From CAZHGD01 sp964531735 (lineage in GTDB: Bacteria > Armatimonadota > UBA10988), in assembly GCA_964531735.1 (NCBI GenBank), contig CAZHGD010000012.1, forward strand, positions 17,829 to 81,828: a stretch of 64,000 nucleotides of DNA, given 5' to 3'. A program made the position numbers and the translations under genes. The notes under the pieces were generated by a model. The model made no database searches, was not told the origin of the DNA, and saw nothing but the letters and a program-made list of their open reading frames with translations. Shown here piece by piece: positions 55,672 through 64,000 of the stretch. Position 1 is the first letter of the stretch. Each line of letters opens with the position of its first letter.

Positions 55672-58600
55672 ATGCGCAGGTTGTCGATCGGTCTGCCGTT
55701 GCTGATGGTCTTGCTCGCGGGCGTGGCCGCCCACGCCGACCTGGCCGGCGGTGAAGCGCAGACGTGGCTGCGCCGCGTGATCCCCTTGCCGAAGGAGATC
55801 GCGGTGCACCAGTTGGCGACGGTCGCGCAGGCCAGCTTGCGCGTGCGGACCATCGGCGCCCTGGGCGAGCAGGTCCAGACGGCGCTGGCGCCGTTCCAGA
55901 CGCCAGCGACCAAGGGCGGCGGCGACCGTCCGGCCTTCGAGCTGATCGTCGGGCGCTGCACCGAGCAAGGCGAACTAGACGGCGCACCGGTGCCCGGCGC
56001 CGAGCGGTTGCGCGCGCTGCCCAACCGCGAGCAAGCCTACGTCATCGCGCCGCGCGGCGCGCGCGCGTTGGTGCTCTGCGCGCTGACCGACCAGGGCCTG
56101 GCCTATGCGCTGAACACGCTGACGCAGTTGGCCAAGGTCAACGCGTTGACCGAGCGGGTCACCATCCCGCTGGTGAGCGTGGTGGACTGGCCCGACCTGG
56201 CCGAACGCGGCGAGTGGGGCGGTAGCTGCGTGCGCGACATCGAGTGGATGTCGGCGGTGCGCCTGAACCTGATCGAGGCCCACGCCGACCTCAAGCTCGG
56301 CGCCGACGGCCATGGCGTCGCCCACATGAACCCGCAGGTCATCGAGCGCGGCCGCCGCGCCGGCGTCAAGGTCGTGCCGATCATCACGCACCTCGACCAA
56401 CTGGGCGGCTCGGGCCTGTTCGAGCGCTATCCCGAGACCATCGGCCAGGGCGACGGCGCGCGGCCGAAGAGCCTTGATATCGTCGCGCCGTGCTTCTCGC
56501 GGCCGAAGACGGCCGAGATTCTGGCCGACTGGATGGTGTCGCTGGCGGCCCAGCCGGGCGTCGGCACCATCTGCGTCTGGCTGAGTGAGATCGGCGCCAA
56601 GTGCGGTTGCGCCGACTGCCAGAAGGCCGGGCAGTTCACTCTGGAGACCCGCGCCTGTGTCCGGGCCTGGCGGCTCGCCCGCGAGCGCAACCCCAAGGTG
56701 GTGCTGCGCATCCTGCTCACCCAAGGCAGCTACGCCGACAACGACAAGGTCTTGGCCGAGGTGCCGCCCGGCGTCGAGGTCAGCTACTACGACGGCGGCC
56801 GGACCTACGACTCGTCGCGTGACCCGATGATCTACCCGCTGCTGGCCGACTGGACCAAGTCCGGCCGCTGGCTGGGCGTCTACCCGCAGATCACCGCCTC
56901 GTGGCGCATCGTCTGTCCCTGGTCCGGCCCGCAGTTCATCCGGGCGCGAATGAACGAGTTCGTGGACAAGCAGCTCAAGTGCCTGTGCGCCTACGCCACA
57001 CCCGACAACCGGCTCTACGAGTTCAACGTGCTGGCCGCGGCCGAATGGTCCTGGAACGCGAAGGGTCGCGACGAGCGCGAGTTCGCCCGCGCCTGGGCCA
57101 CGCGCAAGGGCCTGACGGACATCGAGGCGGCGGCCGACTGGGCGGTGACGCTGGGCGACGTCGGCTGGGACCTGTACGGTTCGGGCGTGCCGTTCCCGCA
57201 CTACTTCGGCGCCGCGGCCCGGCTGATCAAGGCCCGGCAGCAGCCGGTGCTGGGCAAAGGGCTGTTCCGCTACTTCGCCGAGCCCGACGGCTTCGTGCGC
57301 GCCCGCGCGGCGGTGGCCAAGGCCACGGTCCTGGCCGAGCAGCTCCGCTCGCCACTGCTGCTGACCGAGACGCAGGTCATCGGCGGCTACCTGACCATGG
57401 TCGAGCGGCTCTACGCCATGGCCCGGCTGCTCTCGCGCGCGACGCCGCCCAGCGACGCCGAACGCGAGCAGCTCAACCGCGATCTGCTGGCGTTCTCCGA
57501 GGCCGGCTACGCCGTCTCGACCGCGCTGAAGGAGTGGGAGCAGGTCTGTCTGGGCCAGGGCGGCTCGCGGCTGGCCGACACCGTGCAGATCACCGAACAG
57601 ACCGTGGCCGACGTCAGCCAGGCGCTGCGCCCGCTGGGTGTGCGCAATCCGGGGCTGGCCTACTTCCGCCAGAAGATCGGCGGCTGGCAGGACGACGACT
57701 TCGAGGCCAAGCAGTCCGTGCGCAAGACCTGGGAGGTCACCGCGCAAGTGGCCGGCGAGGGCCGCTACGAGGTGACCTTCGTCTACACCAAGGGCTGGCA
57801 CGGGCTGAACATGTCGCGAGTCGCCCTGTGTACCGCGCCGGCCGATGACCGGACGAAGCTCACCGAGGTGGTGGTCGATCAGCACCCGGGTGTGGCGGCC
57901 TACCAGAACCGGGCCAACGTCTACACGCTCGCGCTGGAGCGCTACGATCCGGCGCTGCGCTACTTCCTGGTGGCCGACATCAGCGGCGTCAAGTCGAGCG
58001 ACAAGCCGCTCAACCGCCGTGGCTGCCAGGGCGAGGTGCTGCTGGCCAAGGTGCGCGCGCCCGGTCAGGTCATCGCGCCGCTGCCGCTGCTGCCCATGGA
58101 CCCGGCCGAGCGCGCGCGCTATGGCGGCCCGAAGTTCACCACGGCCCAGCCGCACGTGGTGGTGGTCCAGGGCGGCTACGGCTCCGAATCGCTGCTGGCG
58201 GCGCTGACCGGCCAGGCCGGCCTGGAGGTGCAGCCGCTGTGGACCATCACGCCGGCCGCGCTCAAAGGCGTGCAGGTGGTGGTGCTGCCGCAACCGCGCG
58301 CCAAGGAGAGCCTGAAGCCGGAGGCGGTCAAGGCGCTGGCGCAGTTCGTGCGCGACGGTGGCGGCGTGGTCACGCTGCACGATGCCGTGGGCTACCGCGG
58401 CGTGCCGGCGATCGTGCCGGAGGTCTGCGCCGGTGGCACTGACAAGGTGCGTGAGCCGGCGCCGACGGTGGCCGCCGAGCACCCGGTGACCGCCGGTCTG
58501 GCCACCGGCCGCCCCTTGGCGATTCGCTACTACGACGCCATCGCGGTGAAGCCCGGCCCGCACGGCACCGTGGTGGTCCAGGCCAAGGGCGGGCAGCCGC

Positions 58601-58749
58601 TGGTGGTCTGTGGCGCGGCGGGCCGGGGCCGCCTGGTGGCCTGCGGTCTGGCGCCGGGCCTGGACGCCGAAGAGGACCGCGAAGTGGCGCCGACGGCCGA
58701 CGAACTGCGGCTGCTGACCAACGCCGTGCGCTGGGCGGCGGGGCGGTAG
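55672..58749 (+). CDS. Secreted GH20-like protein with C-terminal GATase/ThuA-like domain
   Basis: AAGGGTGG precedes the ATG at 55672, followed by a signal peptide (SIGLPLLMVLLAGVAAHA). The 1,025-residue protein has a GH20b-like N-terminal domain (about 30-165, ending LNTLTQLAKVN). A TIM-barrel-like region (about 170-500) follows, with VVDWPDLAERGEWGG and TICVWLSEIGAKCGCADCQKAG, where a CxCxxC cluster is unusual. A helical domain lies at about 500-690 and a beta part at about 690-800. The last 220 residues are a class I glutamine-amidotransferase-like/ThuA-like fold (VVVVQGGYGSESLL, FVRDGGGVVTLHD). Probably an exo-glycosidase of an amino-sugar or uronate polymer. Confidence 0.72.
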   Translation: MRRLSIGLPLLMVLLAGVAAHADLAGGEAQTWLRRVIPLPKEIAVHQLATVAQASLRVRTIGALGEQVQTALAPFQTPATKGGGDRPAFELIVGRCTEQGELDGAPVPGAERLRALPNREQAYVIAPRGARALVLCALTDQGLAYALNTLTQLAKVNALTERVTIPLVSVVDWPDLAERGEWGGSCVRDIEWMSAVRLNLIEAHADLKLGADGHGVAHMNPQVIERGRRAGVKVVPIITHLDQLGGSGLFERYPETIGQGDGARPKSLDIVAPCFSRPKTAEILADWMVSLAAQPGVGTICVWLSEIGAKCGCADCQKAGQFTLETRACVRAWRLARERNPKVVLRILLTQGSYADNDKVLAEVPPGVEVSYYDGGRTYDSSRDPMIYPLLADWTKSGRWLGVYPQITASWRIVCPWSGPQFIRARMNEFVDKQLKCLCAYATPDNRLYEFNVLAAAEWSWNAKGRDEREFARAWATRKGLTDIEAAADWAVTLGDVGWDLYGSGVPFPHYFGAAARLIKARQQPVLGKGLFRYFAEPDGFVRARAAVAKATVLAEQLRSPLLLTETQVIGGYLTMVERLYAMARLLSRATPPSDAEREQLNRDLLAFSEAGYAVSTALKEWEQVCLGQGGSRLADTVQITEQTVADVSQALRPLGVRNPGLAYFRQKIGGWQDDDFEAKQSVRKTWEVTAQVAGEGRYEVTFVYTKGWHGLNMSRVALCTAPADDRTKLTEVVVDQHPGVAAYQNRANVYTLALERYDPALRYFLVADISGVKSSDKPLNRRGCQGEVLLAKVRAPGQVIAPLPLLPMDPAERARYGGPKFTTAQPHVVVVQGGYGSESLLAALTGQAGLEVQPLWTITPAALKGVQVVVLPQPRAKESLKPEAVKALAQFVRDGGGVVTLHDAVGYRGVPAIVPEVCAGGTDKVREPAPTVAAEHPVTAGLATGRPLAIRYYDAIAVKPGPHGTVVVQAKGGQPLVVCGAAGRGRLVACGLAPGLDAEEDREVAPTADELRLLTNAVRWAAGR

Positions 58750-58752
58750 TCG

Positions 58753-58774
58753 GCCGGCTCGCAGAGGAGCCGGC
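58753..58774. terminator. Intergenic hairpin
   Basis: GCCGGCTC-GCAGAG-GAGCCGGC forms a perfect 8-bp stem three bases after the stop of the GH20-like gene. Confidence 0.5.
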
Positions 58775-58813
58775 GCTCCCGCGGCCAAGGCAGCATCGGT
58801 CGCGGAGACCACC

Positions 58814-61800
58814 ATGCGACGGTGCCTGCTCCTGGTCTGCCTGCTTGCCCCCGGCGCGTTCGGCGCCGAGGACCTCGGTCCGAAGCTGTCGGGCTGGACG
58901 TATCAGGTCGATGCGCCGGCGCTGGCCGACCAATATGCCGATCCGGGCGAGCGGCTGACCGACGGCGTCACCGACCGCTCCAAAGTGGCCATCTGGCGCG
59001 CCGGCAACGTCACCGTCGCCATCGATCTGGGCGGCCTGGCCAGGCTGACCGGCGTGCGGGTCTTCCAGTACCGCCACAACACCAACTACAAGCTCGACCA
59101 CCTCGCCGTGATGGCCGAGAAGGGCGGGCAGTGGATCGAGCTGGCACGCACCGCCGGCTTCCACGGGCCGACGCCGACCATGGACTTCGTCCACAGCCTG
59201 CCGCTGAAAGGCATCGAGACCGGGCGGCTGCGGCTCGACTTCGTCGGTGTGGGCGTGCTGAGCCTGGCCGAGGTGGAGCTGTTCGGCACGCGGCCGACCA
59301 CCGGCGCGGGCACCGGTGCCTATGCCGGCGTGCCGTTCGGCACCGACGCCGGGCCGGTCGCGCGCGAGGCCGATCTGGACGGCGACGGCAAGCCCGAGGT
59401 GGTGCTGGAGAACCGCTGGGTGCGGCTCATCCTGGCCCCGTCGCAAGGTGGCGTCTGCCGCAGTCTGCGGCTGAAGCCGAGTGGTGTCGAGCTGGTCGAC
59501 TCGCGCGAGAGCGGCTACGGCCTGCTGCGCGACCAGCTCTGGAAGCCGAACTACAGCTTCGGCGAGCGGTTCTACTTCCACCGCTTGGAGACCAGCGCTC
59601 AGCAGGCCAGCGTGGAGCTGTGGACCACCGGCTCGGGCGGCATGATGAGCTTCACCGAGGTGCGCAAGCGCCTGACGCTACGCCGCGACGGCGCCGACGT
59701 GCGCGTCCACTACACGCTGACCAACCAGCCGTCGTCGCAGACCGAGTACGAGTACGGCTTCTGGTCGCACAACTGGCTCGGCGTGTCCGGCGCCACCAAC
59801 CGCTACTTCTTCCCCACCACCAGTGGCGTGCAGCAGTTCGCGCTGGATGCCGCCGCCAGCCGCCGCAGCGGCGAGGAGTGGTACCGCGAGCCGGCCCAAG
59901 GCTGGACCGCGGTGGTCTCCGACCAGGGCACCGGTCTGGTGGTGTGCGTGCCCTACCGCTACCTGAACCTGTTCTACCGTTGGCACGGCGCCGGCTCGCT
60001 GGCCTCGACGCACGAATGGCGGCTCAACCGCATCACGCTGAAGGCCGGCGAGAAGCTCGAGTTCGACGTGGCGCTGTTGCCGGTGGAGCGGCTGCGCCAG
60101 GTGACCGGCGTGGTCGATGGCGTGGTGGCCGGTATCGAGCCGGGCCCCGACAAGGTGACCGTCAGCCTGGTGCAGCCGGCCGGCGGCCCGCCCTTCACAG
60201 GCCACTTGCGCCTGCTGCCGGCGGGCCGCAACTTCGGCCTGCCACCGCTGGCCGCGCCCACGCCCTACGCCGCGGTCAGTGCGGTCCTCCCGGTCACCAG
60301 CGACGACCGGACGGTCCGGGTGGACGTGACGCGCGGCGGCCAGATGGTCGGCCATGTCGACCGCCCGTTGGCAGCCGGCGCCGTCTGGGCCTTGGCGCCC
60401 GAGGGCGAGCGCCTCGGCCGGCAGGACGACCAGGCCGAGCCGACCGGGCAACCGGTCCACACCATCAGCACCGCGGTGGAGACGCCGCACATTCCGTGGG
60501 CGCGCCCTTACGCCGGCGGCCGCCTGAAGGCGCTGGTGCTGGTGGACGACCTGAACAGCCGCGAGGCCGTCGAGCTGGCACAGCGCTGCGATGTCGACCT
60601 CGACTACGTCAAGTTCCGCACCACACTCGACAAGGAGCTGCTCTGGCAAGGCGACCTGAGCATCCAGACGCTGGAAGGCGCGCAGCGACGCCTGTCGCAG
60701 AAGCTGGCCGCCGGCCGCTACGACGTCGTGATCGCCGCCGGCTTCAACTGGGGCTACCACTTCAGCGCCGCCAACCGGCAGGCGCTGCTGGCCCAGGTGC
60801 GCCAGGGCACCGGCCTGCTGCTCATCCAGCCCGACGGCTTCGATGCCGCGGCGGTCGCCGAACTGCCGGTGGCCGGCGTGCCGAAGCAGGGCAACGCGGC
60901 CCGGCCGTACAACGGCTGGCACACCTGGCAGCCCGCCGGCGAGTCACCGTTGACCGCGGCGATGGACTGGAGCCGCTTCCCGCTCACCCGGCGGCATGAG
61001 TACGACACGAAGCCGCAAGGCCAGGTGATTGCCACCATCGGCAAGGACCAGCAGCCGCTGCTCACGCTGGGACAGGTCGGCCGCGGCCGGGTCGTCTCGG
61101 CCACCTGGGACACGCTGACGCATGAGCTGTCCTATCGCGGCTACAGCGGCCTGACGCCGATTCTCAGCTACCGCGGCGGCTGGCTGCGACCCGATTTCGC
61201 CGCCCTGCCCGAGGGCTACCACGAGCTGTGGTTCGCGCTGCTCTGCCGCCTGACCACCTGGGCGGCCGGGCGCGACAGCGGCGTGACCATCACCGCGCCG
61301 GCGACCATCTTCGGCGACACGGACACGCAGGACAAGCTGACGCTGCCGGTCAAGCTGGCCGGCGACAGGCTGCCGCAGGCGCTGCGCTATGAGGTCTATC
61401 CCCTGACGCCGCACGGTCCGGCCTCGGGGCAACTGGCCGGCAAGCTGTTCGGTGGCGCCATCAGCGGCGAGGCCTCGCCGACGGACGCGACGGTCGCGCT
61501 GCCGCTGCCGCGCCTGCCGGTGGGCGACAACTTGGTCTGCTTTACGCTCCGCCGGCCCGACGGCGCGGCGCTGGCCTGGGGCTTCGCCACCGTGCGGCTG
61601 ACCGGTCCGGCGACGCTGCGGCAGGTGGCCATCGAGCCGGACCCGCAACTGCCCGACGGCGGCGTCTGGCAGCGTGACGGCGCGGTGGAGACCAACGCCT
61701 TCCGCCCGGCCAAGCCGGTCCAGTTGCGTGCCGCCCTGGCCGCGCCGGCGGGCAAGGCGCTGACCGCCGAGTTGGTGGCGCAGGACACCTACGGCCGGAC

Positions 61801-64000
61801 CGTGCTCGCGGCGACGCGGCCGGTGCCGCGTGGCGCCACCACGGTGTCGGTGGAGGTGCCCGCGCCGTGGCTGGTCGCTCAAGGGCTGGAGCTGACCGTG
61901 CGCCTGCGCGATGGCGAGCGCGTGATCGACCTGGCCACCGCGCGCGCGGTGACGCAACGGCCGCGCGTCTGGCCGCGGTTCTGGCTCACCTCGTGGGAGA
62001 GCAACTGGCTCTGGCGCACGCACTACCTGTTCGACCCGCTTGACCGCCTGGTGCGCGACTGGGGGCTCGATGTGGCCTTCTATGGTGACAGCGAGCTGAG
62101 TACCGGCCGCGTGCGCGAGGGCGCCTACTGGGACCTCAACCACTCGTGGCTCGGCCTGCTCGAATGGCTCGGGCCAGGCGTGCCGAGCTTCGGCGACGCC
62201 GACTTTGCCCGTAAGGCCGCCGAGTACGCGCGCACCAAGGACCCGCAGTACCTGGTGCGCAAGCCGTCACTGGTCGATCCGGCCTGGCGCGAGAAGGTCA
62301 AGGCGCGCCTGCTGGAGCGCGTCGGCCGCACCATGACCAGCGAGGGCGGCGCCTACGACTACTGCATGGGCGACGAGATGTCGCTGACGCACTACACGCA
62401 GTTCCACGACTTCGACTGGTCGCCCGAAAGCCTGAACGACTTCCGCGCCTGGTTGCAGCGGCGCTACCCGGATCTGGCCGCGCTGAACCGCGCCTGGGGC
62501 ACCAACCACGCCGACTGGGCCGCGGTGACACCGCTGACCCGCGAGCAGGCGCGCACCGCGGCCAATCCGGCGCCGTGGGCCGAGTTCCGCACCTACATGA
62601 ACCACCAGTTGGCCAGCTTCTACGGCTTCGTGCAGGACACCATCCGCAGTGTCGACCCGCAGGCGCACTGCGGCCTGTCGGGCACCCAGAGCCCCGAGGC
62701 CGCCAACGGCATGGACTGGTGGCAGGTCGGCCGCGGGTTCAGCTACTACCACAGCTACAACACCAGTTGGTCCAACGAGATGCGCCGCTCGTTCCAGGCG
62801 CACGGCGGCGCGGAGCAGTCGCCGTACTTCGCCGGCTACAGCGTCAGCGGACCCAGTTGCGAGTACAACCTGTGGTGGTGCCTGTTCCACGAGACGCGCG
62901 GCATCTCGGCCTGGAAGACCGGCCTGTTCTGGTACGGCGACTTCACCGAGACGCCCTCGGGCCGTGACACGCGCACGCACTTGGAGACCTTCCGCCGCGG
63001 CGCCTGGCGCCTGCTGCGCGGCGCCAAGCGGCAGAGCGACGGCGTGGCCATCTACTACTCGATGCCGACCATCATCGCCGGTGCGCTGACCGGTGACGAG
63101 CAGCGCATCAACAGCGCGCGCGACGCCTGGGTCAAGCTGATCAACGACGCTGGCCTGCAGTACGACTTCGTCGCCGCGCCGCAGGTGGCCGAGGGCCTGC
63201 TCGACGGCGGTGCCTATAAGGTGGTAGTGCTGCCGCACACGCTGGCCCTGTCGAAGGCCGAGGCGGACGCCCTGCGCCGGTTCGTCGCGCGCGGCGGCAC
63301 CGTGCTGGCCACGCGGCCGCCGGGCGAGCGCGACGAGCTCTGCCGCCCGCAGTCGCCGGGCCTGCTCGACGACCTGTTCGGCGTCAAGCGCACGGGCAAC
63401 AAGCAGGCGGTGGAGCCGAAGCTGACGCTCACGCAGGCCGTGGCCGGTCTGCCCGCCGGCACCGAGCTGCGGCTGCCGGTGGCGACCAGCGACCTGGCCA
63501 CGGCCGGTGCCACCGCGCTGGCCACCGCCGGCGCGCAGGCGGTGCCGGCGCTGCTGCGCGGCGCTCAGGGGCGGGCCGTGCTGCTCAACCTGGACCTGTC
63601 CGACTTCGAGTCGGAGCGGCAGTTCCATTCGCCCACCGAAGCGCAGCTCAAGGCCATCGTGGCGGCACTGCTGGCCGACGCCGGCGTGCGGCCGAAGTAC
63701 CGGGTCACCACCGACAGCGGCAAGCCGCCGCTGATCGAGGTGGTGCGCTATGAGCTGGACGGCGTGGCGTACCTGGGCCTGCTCAACAACGACCGCCGCG
63801 CGCTGGTGGCCACGGTCGAGCTGGGCGGACGCCAGCGGGTCTACGACGTGCGCGGCGGCACCGCGCTCGGCGAGATGGACCAGCTGACCGTGCCGTTCGA
63901 CTCGGCCGGCGCCCGGCTCTACGCCTTGGCGAGCGCGCCGCTGCCGGCACCGTCGCTCGCGGCGCCGGCCACGGCCACCCGGCTGACCGCGGCCGACGGC
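58814..64000 (+). CDS. Very large secreted GH42-like protein (3' end beyond window)
   Basis: From the ATG at 58814 the frame is open for 1,729 codons to the last base. A signal peptide (MRRCLLLVCLLAPGAFG) is followed by a discoidin-like galactose-binding domain (about 20-160) and a beta-supersandwich (about 170-520). A first glutamine-amidotransferase-like domain (about 565-770, LKALVLVDDLNSREAVEL to GQVGRGRVVSATWD) and more beta domains come next. A TIM barrel at about 1050-1400 carries YCMGDEMSLTHY (candidate acid/base E near 1187) and AYWDLNHSW. A second amidotransferase-like trimerisation domain (about 1420-1600, VVVLPHTLALSKAEADALRR) follows, as in GH42 beta-galactosidases. Export and galactoside cleavage are inferred; the nucleophile is not certain. 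Confidence 0.8.
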   Translation, partial: MRRCLLLVCLLAPGAFGAEDLGPKLSGWTYQVDAPALADQYADPGERLTDGVTDRSKVAIWRAGNVTVAIDLGGLARLTGVRVFQYRHNTNYKLDHLAVMAEKGGQWIELARTAGFHGPTPTMDFVHSLPLKGIETGRLRLDFVGVGVLSLAEVELFGTRPTTGAGTGAYAGVPFGTDAGPVAREADLDGDGKPEVVLENRWVRLILAPSQGGVCRSLRLKPSGVELVDSRESGYGLLRDQLWKPNYSFGERFYFHRLETSAQQASVELWTTGSGGMMSFTEVRKRLTLRRDGADVRVHYTLTNQPSSQTEYEYGFWSHNWLGVSGATNRYFFPTTSGVQQFALDAAASRRSGEEWYREPAQGWTAVVSDQGTGLVVCVPYRYLNLFYRWHGAGSLASTHEWRLNRITLKAGEKLEFDVALLPVERLRQVTGVVDGVVAGIEPGPDKVTVSLVQPAGGPPFTGHLRLLPAGRNFGLPPLAAPTPYAAVSAVLPVTSDDRTVRVDVTRGGQMVGHVDRPLAAGAVWALAPEGERLGRQDDQAEPTGQPVHTISTAVETPHIPWARPYAGGRLKALVLVDDLNSREAVELAQRCDVDLDYVKFRTTLDKELLWQGDLSIQTLEGAQRRLSQKLAAGRYDVVIAAGFNWGYHFSAANRQALLAQVRQGTGLLLIQPDGFDAAAVAELPVAGVPKQGNAARPYNGWHTWQPAGESPLTAAMDWSRFPLTRRHEYDTKPQGQVIATIGKDQQPLLTLGQVGRGRVVSATWDTLTHELSYRGYSGLTPILSYRGGWLRPDFAALPEGYHELWFALLCRLTTWAAGRDSGVTITAPATIFGDTDTQDKLTLPVKLAGDRLPQALRYEVYPLTPHGPASGQLAGKLFGGAISGEASPTDATVALPLPRLPVGDNLVCFTLRRPDGAALAWGFATVRLTGPATLRQVAIEPDPQLPDGGVWQRDGAVETNAFRPAKPVQLRAALAAPAGKALTAELVAQDTYGRTVLAATRPVPRGATTVSVEVPAPWLVAQGLELTVRLRDGERVIDLATARAVTQRPRVWPRFWLTSWESNWLWRTHYLFDPLDRLVRDWGLDVAFYGDSELSTGRVREGAYWDLNHSWLGLLEWLGPGVPSFGDADFARKAAEYARTKDPQYLVRKPSLVDPAWREKVKARLLERVGRTMTSEGGAYDYCMGDEMSLTHYTQFHDFDWSPESLNDFRAWLQRRYPDLAALNRAWGTNHADWAAVTPLTREQARTAANPAPWAEFRTYMNHQLASFYGFVQDTIRSVDPQAHCGLSGTQSPEAANGMDWWQVGRGFSYYHSYNTSWSNEMRRSFQAHGGAEQSPYFAGYSVSGPSCEYNLWWCLFHETRGISAWKTGLFWYGDFTETPSGRDTRTHLETFRRGAWRLLRGAKRQSDGVAIYYSMPTIIAGALTGDEQRINSARDAWVKLINDAGLQYDFVAAPQVAEGLLDGGAYKVVVLPHTLALSKAEADALRRFVARGGTVLATRPPGERDELCRPQSPGLLDDLFGVKRTGNKQAVEPKLTLTQAVAGLPAGTELRLPVATSDLATAGATALATAGAQAVPALLRGAQGRAVLLNLDLSDFESERQFHSPTEAQLKAIVAALLADAGVRPKYRVTTDSGKPPLIEVVRYELDGVAYLGLLNNDRRALVATVELGGRQRVYDVRGGTALGEMDQLTVPFDSAGARLYALASAPLPAPSLAAPATATRLTAADG

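Noticed and set aside
55975..58815. 946-codon antisense open frame opposite the GH20-like gene, and similar long antisense frames at 37971-40640 and 15235-17517
   Set aside because: They lie fully opposite genes with signal peptides, ribosome sites and family motifs. Their translations are His/Arg/Gln-rich low-complexity sequence typical of high-G+C shadows.
58822..60999. 725-codon forward frame starting eight bases after the GH42-like start
   Set aside because: It is a +1-type shadow of the real frame at 58814, which has a signal peptide and recognisable domains and stays open to the window end.

Overview
The window is 64 kb of high-G+C bacterial chromosome, densely coding on both strands, with short intergenic gaps that often hold GC-rich hairpins. 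A type II prepilin-like protein (44646-45293) has the cleavage site, the PVFAKAREKARQ-type helix and the C-terminal H-x9-DG motif. Together with many secreted glycoside-hydrolase-like proteins, a two-MJ0042-style zinc ribbon protein and Gfo/Idh/MocA enzymes, this suggests a member of Armatimonadota or a related polysaccharide-degrading lineage such as Planctomycetota. That placement is inferred from protein style only; no rRNA gene is present.

Layout. 1-4081: end of a DUF4091 glycoside-hydrolase-like gene and a lectin-esterase-propeller protein. 4167-8798: an RNA/DNA maintenance block with the Ro60/TROVE protein gene, a structured leader of about 550 nt that contains a CCA-ending tRNA-like RNA with a 55-nt insertion in its anticodon arm, and an MrfA/Hrq1-like helicase. 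8954-12549: a zinc metallopeptidase and a YqiJ-YqiK-like (NfeD/flotillin) membrane pair. 12652-15254: a XamI-type restriction-modification pair. 15328-20431: oxidoreductases and secreted carbohydrate-related proteins. 20680-23534: a strong promoter, a small ORF and an unusual fusion protein. 23567-32008: housekeeping genes (ftsK, pgi, rluD, lspA, a DksA/TraR zinc finger, an rmlD-like gene), interrupted by a 1.49-kb cassette that duplicated part of rluD and carries ankyrin and zinc-ribbon genes. 32119-42424: hydrolases, a UROD-like protein, two small exported proteins, a pectate-lyase-like beta-helix protein and a membrane protein. 42590-45293: a sodium:solute symporter with its small accessory protein, and the prepilin. 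45470-52836: a surface-glycan cluster of glycosyltransferases and a methyltransferase. 52833-64000: hydrolase, acetyltransferase, DUF1080, GH20-like and a very large GH42-like protein that runs off the window.

How it fits together. Most genes serve uptake and breakdown of plant- or microbe-derived glycans (secreted hydrolases, symporter, oxidoreductases) and construction of the cell's own surface glycans. The two places that ordinary annotation does not explain are the Ro60 leader (5824-6287) and the rluD cassette (27769-29553). The fusion gene at 21129-23534 is a third candidate for new biology.
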